Below, piece by piece: positions 9,342-18,052 of a DNA stretch of 64,000 nucleotides (its first letter is position 1; every line of letters starts with the position of its first letter). The translations under genes and the position numbers were made by a program. Where the stretch lies: contig UQOH01000001.1 in the NCBI GenBank assembly GCA_900542625.1, forward strand, positions 46,639-110,638. The letters are read 5' to 3'. Under the pieces are notes generated by a model. That model did not search any database. It was not told the origin of the DNA and was given only the letters and a program-made list of their open reading frames with translations. Source of the stretch: an uncultured Fusobacterium sp. (GTDB taxonomy: Bacteria > Fusobacteriota > Fusobacteriia > Fusobacteriales > Fusobacteriaceae).

Positions 9342-9371
9342 CTAAAAAATAGGATATTTAGGGGGTAGAAA

Positions 9372-9884
9372 GTGAAAATATCAGAAAAATTTCAAAAAGT
9401 TGAAGACATGATAATGGTAGTAACATTTATTATAATGGTTGTTTCATGTTTTGCTCAAGTTGTAAATAGAAATATTTTTCAGATTCCAGTTTCAGGTTTC
9501 GAAGAAGCTGCAAAATATTCAATGGTATACATGGTGCTTCTTGGAACAGAAATGGGACTTAGAGATGGAACTCAAATATCAGTTACAGCAGTAGTAGATA
9601 TGCTAAAAGGAACAACTAAAAAGATAGTTATGATTATTTCTAAAGGAATTGTAGTTTTAGTTTCAGCAGCTCTTTTCTATCATTCTATAGGACTTGTACA
9701 AAGACAGATAATTTCAGGACAGACTTCACCAGGATTACAGATTCCTATGTCTATTCCTTATTTTGCTTTAGTATTAAGCTTTGGAATAATTACTCTTGTT
9801 CAGGGAGTAACTTTAATAATGATGATAACAGGTAAAATAAAAATGGATAGCAATGAAGAACAAAGTGAAGGAGGAAAAGAATAA
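9372..9884 (+). CDS. dctQ: TRAP transporter small permease subunit
   Basis: A 170-residue four-helix membrane protein of the DctQ family, with the family segment VNRNIFQIPVSGFEEAAKYSMV and PGLQIPMSIPYFALVLSFGI. GTG start at 9372 after a GGGGGT site. Its TAA overlaps the ATG of dctM by one base (TAATG), indicating translational coupling. It pairs with DctM in the sodium-driven TRAP permease. Confidence 0.9.
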   Translation: MKISEKFQKVEDMIMVVTFIIMVVSCFAQVVNRNIFQIPVSGFEEAAKYSMVYMVLLGTEMGLRDGTQISVTAVVDMLKGTTKKIVMIISKGIVVLVSAALFYHSIGLVQRQIISGQTSPGLQIPMSIPYFALVLSFGIITLVQGVTLIMMITGKIKMDSNEEQSEGGKE

Positions 9885-11161
9885 TGACAGGATTAATTTT
9901 ATTTGGATCATTTGCAGTTCTTTTAATATTAGGTGTGCCGATAGCAATGTCTCTTGGTGCAGCAGGTATGGCAACAATTCTTTTCAGTCCTGATGTTCAT
10001 CTTTCAATAAATGTTATTGCTCAAAGAATATTTGGTGGACTTGATTCTACATCAATAATGGCTATTGCATTTTTCGTTCTTGCTGGAAACATAATGACTA
10101 AAGGTGGAATATCAAGAAGACTTGTAGAATTTGCCAATGCGATAGTAGGAGGATTCAGAGGAGGACTTGGATTAGCTCTGGTTCTTGCTTGTGCTTTCTT
10201 TGCTGCTTTATCAGGATCAGCACCAGCAACAGTTGTTGCTATTGGTGTAATGCTTTATCCTGATATGGTTAAACTTGGTTATCCAAAAGAGAGAGTTGCA
10301 GGGCTGTTAGTGGTTTCTGGAGGATTAGGACCAATCATTCCTCCAAGTATCATAATGGTTGTTTATGCAACAATTACAGGTGCTTCAGTTGGCGATATGT
10401 TTAAATCAGGAATGGCAATAGGATTAATGATAATGGCTGTTCTAATGATAGTTGTTGTATTCTATGCTTATAAAGAAAAATGGCCTCAGACAAGAGTGAA
10501 AATGTCGCTTAATGAATTTTTAACAACTTTTGTTAAAGCAATACCAGCTCTTCTTCTTCCAATTATAATTCTTGGAGGAATTTACTCAGGTGTTTTAACT
10601 CCGACAGAATCATCAGCGGTTGCAGTTGTATGGTCATTAATAACAGGAATGTTTATCTATAAAGAAGTTTCATTAAAAGATCTGTATGAAATCTTCCTTG
10701 ATTCAGCCAAAGGTTCAGCAATGATTTTATTTATCATTGCTACATCAACAGCATTTGCATGGTTATTTGCCTTTGTTGGAATTTCAGCTCAGCTTGTAAA
10801 CTTTGTAGTAGGATTAAATTTAACTCCTACACTATTCTGTTTTGTTGTAGCAGTAATTCTTCTAATATTTGGAGTATTCCTTGAAGGAATAGCGACTTGT
10901 GTATTAATGGTTCCAGTTTTATGGCCGATAGCAAAAGCTCTTGGAATAGATGCAGTTCACTTTGGTATGATTGTTTCTATTTCAAATGTAATAGGAACAA
11001 TGACTCCGCCAGTGGCAGTAAATATATTCTCTGCAGCAAGTGTAACAAAATTAAAAATGGGAGATATTGCAAAAGGACAGCTTCCATTCTTCGTTGGATA
11101 TGTAGTGGTATTCTTCCTTGTGGTGCTAGTACCAGCGTTTAGTACATTTTTATTAAAATAA
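9884..11161 (+). CDS. dctM: TRAP transporter large permease subunit
   Basis: A 425-residue DctM-type permease with about 12 membrane segments. Family motifs include PIAMSLGAAG, IMAIAFFVLAGNIM, LSGSAPATVVAIG, GGLGPIIPPSI and LTPTESSAVAVVWSL. It forms the sodium-coupled elevator channel with DctQ and receives ligand from DctP. The start overlaps the dctQ stop. No terminator is visible before the next gene 36 nt downstream. Confidence 0.93.
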   Translation: MTGLILFGSFAVLLILGVPIAMSLGAAGMATILFSPDVHLSINVIAQRIFGGLDSTSIMAIAFFVLAGNIMTKGGISRRLVEFANAIVGGFRGGLGLALVLACAFFAALSGSAPATVVAIGVMLYPDMVKLGYPKERVAGLLVVSGGLGPIIPPSIIMVVYATITGASVGDMFKSGMAIGLMIMAVLMIVVVFYAYKEKWPQTRVKMSLNEFLTTFVKAIPALLLPIIILGGIYSGVLTPTESSAVAVVWSLITGMFIYKEVSLKDLYEIFLDSAKGSAMILFIIATSTAFAWLFAFVGISAQLVNFVVGLNLTPTLFCFVVAVILLIFGVFLEGIATCVLMVPVLWPIAKALGIDAVHFGMIVSISNVIGTMTPPVAVNIFSAASVTKLKMGDIAKGQLPFFVGYVVVFFLVVLVPAFSTFLLK

Positions 11162-11196
11162 TTTTCAATTTTTATAAAATTTTAGGAGGTTTTTAA

Positions 11197-11997
11197 ATGT
11201 GTAGCAAAGAGAATAAAGAAAGAATGGAAAAATGGAGTGTACAGTCTTCAGATGAATTAGGTTTTCATGAAGTAATAACTCCTTCTAACAGTGATTGTGT
11301 AGCAGCTCAAATATTTAGATTAAATATGACAGCTGGACAGTCATACATACTTGAATCAAAAGATTTAGAACTTCATCCAGTTTTAATAAAAGGAAAAGCT
11401 GAAATAAGTGAACACCCTATTTTAAATGAAAAAATGGACAAATTTGATTCTTTTTACATTCCTGCTAACAACACTATAAAAATAACAGCAGTAGAAGATT
11501 GTATATTCTATATAGCAGGAGCAAAATGTGAAGGATTAGGAAAACCTTCATTCAGAAAATTTGATATAACTCTTCCAATAGGAGGCATTCATCAAATTCA
11601 TGGAGAGGGAGTAGGGCAAAGAGAAGTTATGTTTACTTTAGCTCCGCAAGATAGAGCTTCAAGATTAATCTGCGGAATAACTTGGGGAGGAGAGGGAGCT
11701 TGGACAAGCTGGCCGCCTCATCAGCATGAAAAAGATTTAGAAGAAGTTTATTGTTATTTTGATATGGATCTTCCTAAATTTGGTTTCCATGTAAGTTACT
11801 TAAAAAGCGGAGAAGTAGAAGATATTGTAACGCACATTGTAAAATCAGGAACAATGGTTCAGGCTCCATGTGGATATCATCCAACAGTAGCAAGCCCTGG
11901 AACAAAAAATACATATTTATGGGTTCTTTCAGCTTTCGCTCCAAAGAGCAGAAGCTATGATCTTGCAATATTAGACCCAGCATATTCAAAAAAATAA
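11197..11997 (+). CDS. KduI/IolB-type cupin isomerase of deoxyuronates
   Basis: A 266-residue bicupin of the KduI/IolB family (PF04962 type). The C-terminal cupin carries WPPHQHEKDLEEVY, matching the metal-binding PPHxHD...EE pattern of 5-deoxyglucuronate isomerase IolB, and GYHPTVASPG. In sequence it looks closer to IolB than to classical KduI, yet no other inositol gene is nearby. The KduD-like reductase, KDG kinase and KDPG aldolase beside it point to isomerisation of a 4-deoxy-5-keto-uronate on the way to KDG. Family call is strong; the exact substrate is inferred from context. Confidence 0.8.
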   Translation: MCSKENKERMEKWSVQSSDELGFHEVITPSNSDCVAAQIFRLNMTAGQSYILESKDLELHPVLIKGKAEISEHPILNEKMDKFDSFYIPANNTIKITAVEDCIFYIAGAKCEGLGKPSFRKFDITLPIGGIHQIHGEGVGQREVMFTLAPQDRASRLICGITWGGEGAWTSWPPHQHEKDLEEVYCYFDMDLPKFGFHVSYLKSGEVEDIVTHIVKSGTMVQAPCGYHPTVASPGTKNTYLWVLSAFAPKSRSYDLAILDPAYSKK

Positions 11998-12041
11998 AAA
12001 TCATATTATATAAAAATTGAAACTATTAAGGAGGTTTTAAA

Positions 12042-12806
12042 ATGAGTTTTTTAGATTTAACAGGTAAAAAAGCAATAGTAACAGGAGCTGCCCAAGGTTT
12101 AAGTTTTGGAATGGCAGAAGGACTTATGGAAGCAGGAGCAGAAGTATGTATTTTAGATATAAATCCTAAGGTTATAGAAGTGGCAGAAGATTTTAACAAA
12201 AGAGGATTCAAATGTCATGGAATTATGGCTAATATTGCAAAAGAGGGAGAAAGAGAAGAAGCTTTCGCAAATGCAGTATCAAAATTAGGAGATCACTTAG
12301 ATATCTTAGTAAACAGTGCAGGAGTTCAAAGACGTCATAAAAGTGAAGAATTTCCATTAAGCGACTGGAAATTTGTTTTAGATGTAAACTTAACAGCTGT
12401 ATTTGTTTTATCACAACTTGCTGCAAAACAATTTATGAAACAGGAATCTAAAGGAAAAATTATAAATATAGCATCCATGCTTTCATTCTTTGGAGGATAT
12501 ACAATTCCAGCTTATGCAGCATCAAAAGGTGGAGTAGCACAGCTTACAAAAGCTTTTTGTAATGAATGGGCTGAAAAAGGAATAAATATTAATGCTCTGG
12601 CACCAGGATATATGGATACAGAAATGAATGTGGCTCTTACAGATCCATCTAATCCAAGATATTTAGAGATTACTAACCGTATTCCAGCTAAGAGATGGGG
12701 AACACCAGCTGATATGAAAGGTCCAGTTGTATTCTTAGCATCAGAAGCATCAGATTATTTAAACGGAGCAATAATACCAGTAGATGGAGGATATTTAGTT
12801 AAGTAA
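12042..12806 (+). CDS. kduD: SDR oxidoreductase, KduD-like
   Basis: A 254-residue classical short-chain dehydrogenase. Cofactor motif TGAAQGLS (third Gly of GxxxGxG replaced by Ser), NSAG at about 88-91, catalytic Ser in IASMLSFFGG, YAASK active site, and APGYMDTEM. It resembles 2-deoxy-D-gluconate 3-dehydrogenase (KduD), which reduces 3-deoxy-hexodiulosonate to 2-keto-3-deoxygluconate. It directly follows the KduI/IolB-type isomerase, matching the KduI-KduD order of steps. AAGGAGG is well placed before the ATG. Confidence 0.82.
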   Translation: MSFLDLTGKKAIVTGAAQGLSFGMAEGLMEAGAEVCILDINPKVIEVAEDFNKRGFKCHGIMANIAKEGEREEAFANAVSKLGDHLDILVNSAGVQRRHKSEEFPLSDWKFVLDVNLTAVFVLSQLAAKQFMKQESKGKIINIASMLSFFGGYTIPAYAASKGGVAQLTKAFCNEWAEKGININALAPGYMDTEMNVALTDPSNPRYLEITNRIPAKRWGTPADMKGPVVFLASEASDYLNGAIIPVDGGYLVK

Positions 12807-12836
12807 TTTTAATTAAGTTATTTTTGGGAGGAATAA

Positions 12837-13787
12837 ATGAAAGTTATAATTACAGATTGCGATCACGCAAATATTGATATAGAAACAGGAATATTAAATA
12901 AAGCAGGTTTAGAATTTGAATTAAAACAATGTAAAACAGAAGAAGATTTAATAGAACAATGTAAAGACGGAAATATATTTATAAATCAATACGCTCCAAT
13001 AACAAGAAAAGTAATGGAAGCATTGCCAAATTTAAAAATGGTAGTTCGCTATGGAGTTGGAGTTAACAATGTTGATGTAAAAGCAGCTACAGATTTAGGT
13101 GTTCAAGTATGTAATGTTCCTGACTACGGAATGAACGAAGTTGCAGATCAAGCTATAGCTATGATGATGGCTCTTGTAAGAAAAGTAGTAACAATGAATA
13201 AATATACTAAAGAAACTAAATGGGATTATATTCATTCTATGCCTATAAGACGTAACAGTACAATGACTGTAGGAGTTGTAGGTTTAGGACGTATAGGACG
13301 TAACTTTGCTGAAAAAGCTCATTATTTAGGATTTAATGTAATGGGATATGATCCTTACTTTAAGCCAACAGAAGAAACAAAATTTATAGTTCCATCTACA
13401 ATAAATGAAATAGTTGAAAAATCAGATATTGTATCTATTCATTGTCCGCTTGATGGAAATAGAGATTTATTTAATGCTGAAACATTTAAACGTATGAAAA
13501 ATACAGCATACATTATCAATGTTTCTCGTGGAGGAATTATAAATGAAAAAGCATTAGATGAAGCATTAACAAATGGAGAAATTGCAGGAGCAGCTCTTGA
13601 CTGTGTTGAGTTTGAGCCAATGATGCCGGGATCACCATTATTTAAACATGAAAACTTAATAGTATCTCCTCATATGGGATGGTATTCAGAAGAAGCAGCA
13701 GCAGAACTAAAACGTAAAGTTGCAGAAGAATCTGTAAGATTTGCAGGTGGAGAAGCAGTTCACTATCCTGTAAATAAATTAAAATAA
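12837..13787 (+). CDS. D-isomer-specific 2-hydroxyacid dehydrogenase (SerA/GhrB-like)
   Basis: A 316-residue NAD(P)-dependent dehydrogenase. Substrate domain VVRYGVGVNNVD, Rossmann motif VGLGRIGRNFAEKA, catalytic Arg in INVSRGGI, Glu in ALDCVEFEP and His in VSPHMGW. It lacks a C-terminal ACT domain, so it is not a standard long SerA. In this operon it could reduce a 2-keto acid or semialdehyde derived from sugar acids. The substrate is unknown. It lies 30 nt after kduD and 15 nt before the aldolase. Confidence 0.85.
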   Translation: MKVIITDCDHANIDIETGILNKAGLEFELKQCKTEEDLIEQCKDGNIFINQYAPITRKVMEALPNLKMVVRYGVGVNNVDVKAATDLGVQVCNVPDYGMNEVADQAIAMMMALVRKVVTMNKYTKETKWDYIHSMPIRRNSTMTVGVVGLGRIGRNFAEKAHYLGFNVMGYDPYFKPTEETKFIVPSTINEIVEKSDIVSIHCPLDGNRDLFNAETFKRMKNTAYIINVSRGGIINEKALDEALTNGEIAGAALDCVEFEPMMPGSPLFKHENLIVSPHMGWYSEEAAAELKRKVAEESVRFAGGEAVHYPVNKLK

Positions 13788-13802
13788 TCAGAGGAGATAA
13801 CT

Positions 13803-14771
13803 ATGAAAGATATATTAAAAAAAATAGAAGAAATAGGAATAGTTCCAGTTGTAAAACTAGAAAAAATAGAAGATGCTCTTCCATTAGCTAAAGCACTTTG
13901 TGAAGGAGGACTTCCATGTGCAGAAGTAACGTTCAGAACAGAGATATGTGCTGATGTAATAAAAGTAATGAAAGAAAATTATCCAGAAATGGTAGTTGGA
14001 GCAGGAACAGTATTAACTATAAAACAAGTAGATGAGGCTATGGAAGCAGGAGCAGAATTTATAGTAAGTCCTGGTCTTAATCCGGAAATAGTTGATTATT
14101 GTAACAAAAAAGGAATAGTTATTACTCCAGGATGTGCAAATCCAAGTGATGTGGAACAAGCAATAAAATATGGTCTTAAAACAGTTAAATTTTTCCCGGC
14201 AGAAAGTGCTGGAGGATTAAAAATGATAAAAGCTATGAGTGCTCCTTATATAAATATTAAGTTTATGCCTACAGGCGGAATCAATGCAGAAAATTTAAAT
14301 ACTTATTTAGACTTTGAAAAAATAATTGCTTGTGGTGGAACATGGATGGTACCGTCAGATCTTATAGCTAAAAAAGATTTTGACAGTATTAAAAATTTAA
14401 CAAAAACAGCTGTGGAAAATATGCTTGGATTCTCTCTTGCTCATATAGGATTAAATACAGCAGATTCAGAAGAAGCGGAAAATGCAGCTGACACATTTGA
14501 AAAGATTTTTGGATTTAAAAAAGCTGCAAATCCAAACTCAATTTTCGCAGGAAGTTATATTGAAGCAATGCGTTCACCATATTTAGGAAAAAATGGTCAT
14601 ATAGCTATTTTTACAAACTATATTGAACGTGCAATAGCATATCTTGAAAGAAATGGAGTTAAATTTAATAAAGAAAGTGCTAAATATAATCCAGCAGGAA
14701 AATTGGGCGCTATATATTTAGAACAGGAAATAGGTGGTTTTGCAGTACATTTAGTACAAAAAGCTAAATAA
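13803..14771 (+). CDS. KDPG/KHG aldolase fused to a C-terminal VOC (glyoxalase-like) domain
   Basis: A 322-residue two-domain protein. Residues 1-205 are a KDPG/KHG aldolase: Glu41 and Arg45 in AEVTFRT, GAGTVLT, and the Schiff-base Lys129 in VKFFPAES. It should split 2-keto-3-deoxy-6-phosphogluconate into pyruvate and glyceraldehyde-3-phosphate. Residues from about 209 on form a VOC-fold domain (SLAHIGLNTADSEEAEN ... GGFAVHLVQ). Ordinary KdgA/Eda proteins end near 210 residues. The join is in one continuous frame with no internal ribosome site, so it is a real fusion. The role of the VOC part is unknown; it may bind or sense a keto acid. Confidence 0.88.
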   Translation: MKDILKKIEEIGIVPVVKLEKIEDALPLAKALCEGGLPCAEVTFRTEICADVIKVMKENYPEMVVGAGTVLTIKQVDEAMEAGAEFIVSPGLNPEIVDYCNKKGIVITPGCANPSDVEQAIKYGLKTVKFFPAESAGGLKMIKAMSAPYINIKFMPTGGINAENLNTYLDFEKIIACGGTWMVPSDLIAKKDFDSIKNLTKTAVENMLGFSLAHIGLNTADSEEAENAADTFEKIFGFKKAANPNSIFAGSYIEAMRSPYLGKNGHIAIFTNYIERAIAYLERNGVKFNKESAKYNPAGKLGAIYLEQEIGGFAVHLVQKAK

Positions 14772-14786
14772 GGAGGGGTAATATAA

Positions 14787-15815
14787 ATGGCTGAAATAGT
14801 AACAATGGGAGAAATAATGTTAAGATTATCTCCGCCAGGATGTCAAAGATTTGTTCAGGCAACAACCTTTGATGTAAATTATGGTGGAAGTGAAGGAAAT
14901 ATAGCAGTATGTTTAGCTAATTATGGACATAACACAGCATATATTACAAAACTTCCTAAAAATGCTATAGGAGATTGTGTCGTAGCAACTCTTCGTAAAT
15001 ATAATGTAGATTGTTCTGCTATTGCAAGAGGCGGAAACAGACTTGGTATATATTTCTTAGAAAACGGTTCATCAGTAAGACCAGCAAGTGTTGTTTATGA
15101 CAGAGCAGGTTCATCTATGGCACATGCTGTTCCAGAAGATTTTGATTTTGATAATATTTTAAAAGGAGTTAAATGGTTTCATACATCAGGAATTACTCCC
15201 GTGTTAAATAAAGAAGTGGCAGAAGCAACTAAAAAAGCAATGGCAGCAGCGAAAAAAAATGGAGCAATCGTTTCTTTTGACTTAAACTATAGAGCTAAAT
15301 TATGGACAGAAGGTGTAGAAGAAAAACAAAAATTAATAGCTGATATGATGCAGTATGTTGATGTGTGCTTTGGAAATGCGAGAGATGCTGCTATGGTTTT
15401 AGGATATAAAGATGGAGATACAGATTTCATTAATGGTGAATACAGCATTTGTGTAAATGAAGAAAATATGCAGAAAGTTATAAAAAAATATGGATTTAAA
15501 TATTTAGTAAGTTCTTTAAGAGAGAGTATTTCTGCTTCAGATAACGGATATAGTGCTGTTGTGGCTACAGAAGATAATATCTATGTTGGAAAGAAATTTT
15601 TAGTACATATTACAGACAGAGTTGGAAGCGGCGATGCTTTTGCTTCAGGATTTATCCATGGTTTAATAATAGGAAAGTCAAAAGAAGAAGCTCTTAATTT
15701 TGCAATTGCTTCATCTGCAATAAAACATACAATACCTGGAGATTTTAATTTTGCAAGTGTTGAAGAAGTTGAAAAACTTGCAAATAGTAATGGAGAAGGA
15801 AGAGTTGTAAGATAA
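14787..15815 (+). CDS. kdgK: 2-keto-3-deoxygluconate kinase, PfkB family
   Basis: A 342-residue ribokinase/PfkB-family sugar kinase. N-terminal GEIMLRLSPPG and YGGSEGNIAVCLA motifs, C-terminal anion-hole motif DRVGSGDAFASGFIHG with the catalytic Asp. It phosphorylates KDG to KDPG, the substrate of the aldolase encoded just upstream. The start follows AGGAGGGG. The KDG assignment rests on sequence type and operon context. Confidence 0.86.
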   Translation: MAEIVTMGEIMLRLSPPGCQRFVQATTFDVNYGGSEGNIAVCLANYGHNTAYITKLPKNAIGDCVVATLRKYNVDCSAIARGGNRLGIYFLENGSSVRPASVVYDRAGSSMAHAVPEDFDFDNILKGVKWFHTSGITPVLNKEVAEATKKAMAAAKKNGAIVSFDLNYRAKLWTEGVEEKQKLIADMMQYVDVCFGNARDAAMVLGYKDGDTDFINGEYSICVNEENMQKVIKKYGFKYLVSSLRESISASDNGYSAVVATEDNIYVGKKFLVHITDRVGSGDAFASGFIHGLIIGKSKEEALNFAIASSAIKHTIPGDFNFASVEEVEKLANSNGEGRVVR

Positions 15816-15822
15816 TTTATTT

Positions 15823-15857
15823 AAAAAAAGAGATATATTTAATGTATCTCTTTTTTA
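15823..15857 (+). terminator. Terminator or attenuator between kdgK and the dehydratase gene
   Basis: 12-bp stem AAAAAAGAGATA (15824-15835) / TATCTCTTTTTT (15845-15856) with a 9-nt loop and T-rich 3' arm. No good promoter was seen before the next gene, so partial readthrough is likely. Confidence 0.7.
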
Positions 15858-15879
15858 TATAAAACATGGAGGAATAGTT

Positions 15880-17604
15880 ATGTTAAAAAGTCAAAAATTA
15901 AGAGAAGTAGCTCCAGAGGTTGATCCTCTTAGAATAGGAATGGGATGGAAAACAGAAGATTTAGATAAACCTCAAATTATGATAGAAAGCACATACGGGG
16001 ACAGTCATCCGGGAAGTGCTCATCTAAATAAACTAATATCAGAAGTAGAAAAAGCAATAAAAGAAACTAATGGAAAAGCGGCAAAATATTTTGTTACAGA
16101 TATATGTGACGGGCAGGCTCAAGGACATGATGGAATGAATTATTCTCTTGTATCAAGAGAGATGATAGCAGATATGATAGAGATACAAGCTATGGCAACT
16201 CCTTTTGATGCTGGAGTCTTTATAGCAAGTTGTGATAAAGGTCTTCCCGGAAATCTTTGTGCTTTAGCAAGATTAAATATGCCGTCAATAGTAATGACAG
16301 GAGGAATAATGGCAGCTGGACCTGATATGCTCACTTTAGAGCAGCTTGGAGCGTATAGTGCTAGATATGAAAGAGGAGAGATAACAGAAAAAGAATTAAT
16401 TTTTGCGAAGGAAAATGCCTGTCCTTCGTGTGGAGCATGTTCTTTTATGGGGACCGCTTCCACAATGCAGGTAACAGCGGAAGCATTAGGATTAGCTCTT
16501 CCTGGTTCAGCTTTACTTCCTGCAAATTCAGAAGAAATTAAAATTAAAAGTTTTGAAACAGGAAAAAGAGCAGTTGAAATTGCAGTTGAAGGAATACTGC
16601 CTTCAGATATTCTTACAGAAAAAGCATTTGAAAATGCAATCATGGTTCATGCTGCGATAGCAGGTTCTTCTAACTCGCTTCTTCATATTCCGGCAATAGC
16701 ACATGAAGTAGGAATAGAGCTTGATGCAGAAAAATTTGATAAAATTCATAGAAGAATACCATATATCTTGAATATAAGACCAAGTGGATTTTATCCTGGA
16801 GAATATTTTTATTACGCTGGAGGAGTTCCTGCAATAATGGAAGAGATAAAAGAATTTTTACATCTTGATGTAATGACAGCAACAGGAAAAACTCTTGGTG
16901 AAAATCTTGAAGAATTAAAGAAAAATGGATATTACGAAAAATGTCAGGCTGAATTGGAAAAACGTAATATTAAGAAAGAAGATATAATAAAAACAATAGA
17001 TAATCCTATTCAAAAACAAGGAGCAATAGCAGTTTTAAAAGGAAATCTTGCACCGGAAGGAGCAGTTATAAAACACTCTGCTGTACCAAAAGAAATGCAG
17101 AATATAATATTAAAAGCAAAACCTTTTAACAGTGAAGAGGAAGCAATAAAAGCAGTTCTTACAGGTATTATAAATCCAGGAGATGCTGTTATAATAAGAT
17201 ATGAAGGACCAAAAGGAAGCGGAATGCCGGAAATGTTTTATACAACAGAAGCGATAGCTTCAGATCCTAGAATATCAGCCTCAACAGCACTTATTACAGA
17301 TGGAAGATTTTCTGGTGCTACTCGTGGACCTGCCATAGGACATGTATCTCCAGAGGCAGCAGAAGGAGGACCTATTGCATTTATAGAAGAGGGAGATTTA
17401 ATTAAAATAAATGTGGAAAACAGGGAATTAAGTATAGTAGGTATAAATGGAAAAGAACTTTCTTCTGAAGAAATAGAAAAAATTCTTTCAGAAAGAAAAT
17501 TAAAATGGACAGCACCAAAACCTAAGTTTACAAAAGGAGCACTTGCAATTTATACAAGATTTGCGGTTTCTCCAATGAAAGGCGGGTATATAGAAATTAA
17601 ATAA
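15880..17604 (+). CDS. IlvD/Edd-family dehydratase, probable sugar-acid dehydratase
   Basis: A 574-residue member of the IlvD/Edd family. Iron-sulfur and metal-site motifs: QAQGHDGMNYSL, ASCDKGLPG, ACPSCGACSFMGTASTM, and the C-terminal IRYEGPKGSGMPEM and TDGRFSGATRGPAIGHVSPEA. Family members dehydrate dihydroxy acids: dihydroxyacid dehydratase (isoleucine/valine), 6-phosphogluconate dehydratase, or pentonate/hexonate dehydratases. No ilv genes are nearby. Its place behind the KDG kinase and aldolase suggests it makes KDG from an aldonate. It sits after a terminator-like hairpin, so it may be expressed at a lower level than the upstream genes. Confidence 0.83.
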   Translation: MLKSQKLREVAPEVDPLRIGMGWKTEDLDKPQIMIESTYGDSHPGSAHLNKLISEVEKAIKETNGKAAKYFVTDICDGQAQGHDGMNYSLVSREMIADMIEIQAMATPFDAGVFIASCDKGLPGNLCALARLNMPSIVMTGGIMAAGPDMLTLEQLGAYSARYERGEITEKELIFAKENACPSCGACSFMGTASTMQVTAEALGLALPGSALLPANSEEIKIKSFETGKRAVEIAVEGILPSDILTEKAFENAIMVHAAIAGSSNSLLHIPAIAHEVGIELDAEKFDKIHRRIPYILNIRPSGFYPGEYFYYAGGVPAIMEEIKEFLHLDVMTATGKTLGENLEELKKNGYYEKCQAELEKRNIKKEDIIKTIDNPIQKQGAIAVLKGNLAPEGAVIKHSAVPKEMQNIILKAKPFNSEEEAIKAVLTGIINPGDAVIIRYEGPKGSGMPEMFYTTEAIASDPRISASTALITDGRFSGATRGPAIGHVSPEAAEGGPIAFIEEGDLIKINVENRELSIVGINGKELSSEEIEKILSERKLKWTAPKPKFTKGALAIYTRFAVSPMKGGYIEIK

Positions 17605-17616
17605 ATTTTTCTTTCT

Positions 17617-17635
17617 TATGTGACTTTGTCACATA
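17617..17635. promoter_or_regulatory. CRP/FNR-type palindrome upstream of thioredoxin
   Basis: TATGTGAC-TTT-GTCACATA (17617-17635), a perfect 8-bp inverted repeat that contains TGTGA and TCACA half sites with 5 nt between them (the E. coli CRP consensus has 6). Its centre is 41 nt upstream of the start predicted from the TATAAT at 17655-17660, the class II activator position. The neighbouring gene encodes a Crp/Fnr protein. Confidence 0.65.
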
Positions 17636-17654
17636 CAAAATTTTGAAAAGAGGA

Positions 17655-17660
17655 TATAAT
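17655..17660 (+). promoter_or_regulatory. -10 element of the trxA promoter
   Basis: Perfect TATAAT with no -35 hexamer at 16-18 nt. The CRP-like palindrome occupies that position, as expected of an activator-dependent promoter. Confidence 0.6.
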
Positions 17661-17704
17661 AATGTCGTAAAGATGATTAAGACGAATTTAAGGAGGAATA
17701 GAAA

Positions 17705-18016
17705 ATGGCAGTTCTACATATAACAAAAGATAGTTTTGAAAAAGAGGTTTTAAAATCAGATGTACCTGTATTAGTTGATTTCTGGGCAACTTGGTGTGGA
17801 CCTTGTAAAGCACTTGGACCAATACTTGAGGATGTTGACAAAGAGATTACAGGAGCAAAAATAGTGAAGGTAAATGTTGACGAAGAGCCTGAATTATCTT
17901 CTATGTTTAGAATTATGTCAATTCCAACAATGATTCTATTCAAAGATGGTAAAGCAGTTGATAAAGCAGTTGGTCTGCTTCCAAAAAATGAAGTTCTTAA
18001 TTTCATAAAAAAATAA
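17705..18016 (+). CDS. trxA: Thioredoxin
   Basis: A 103-residue thioredoxin with the redox motif WCGPC (Cys31, Cys34), the buried Asp25 in LVDFWATW, and the cis-Pro loop SIPTM. It is a cytoplasmic dithiol reductant of normal length. AAGGAGG precedes the ATG. Monocistronic, bounded downstream by a strong terminator. Confidence 0.95.
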   Translation: MAVLHITKDSFEKEVLKSDVPVLVDFWATWCGPCKALGPILEDVDKEITGAKIVKVNVDEEPELSSMFRIMSIPTMILFKDGKAVDKAVGLLPKNEVLNFIKK

Positions 18017-18052
18017 TCCTAAAAACCAAATAAATTTTACAAACTCCCAAAA

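Noticed and set aside
11197..11997. Inositol catabolism (IolB) as the role of the cupin isomerase
   Set aside because: No IolC, IolD, IolE, IolG or IolJ homologue is nearby, while KDG-pathway genes surround it; the IolB likeness is kept only as a family statement.
15880..17604. Dihydroxyacid dehydratase of branched-chain amino acid synthesis
   Set aside because: Possible by family, but no ilvB/C/E gene is present and the neighbours are sugar-acid genes.
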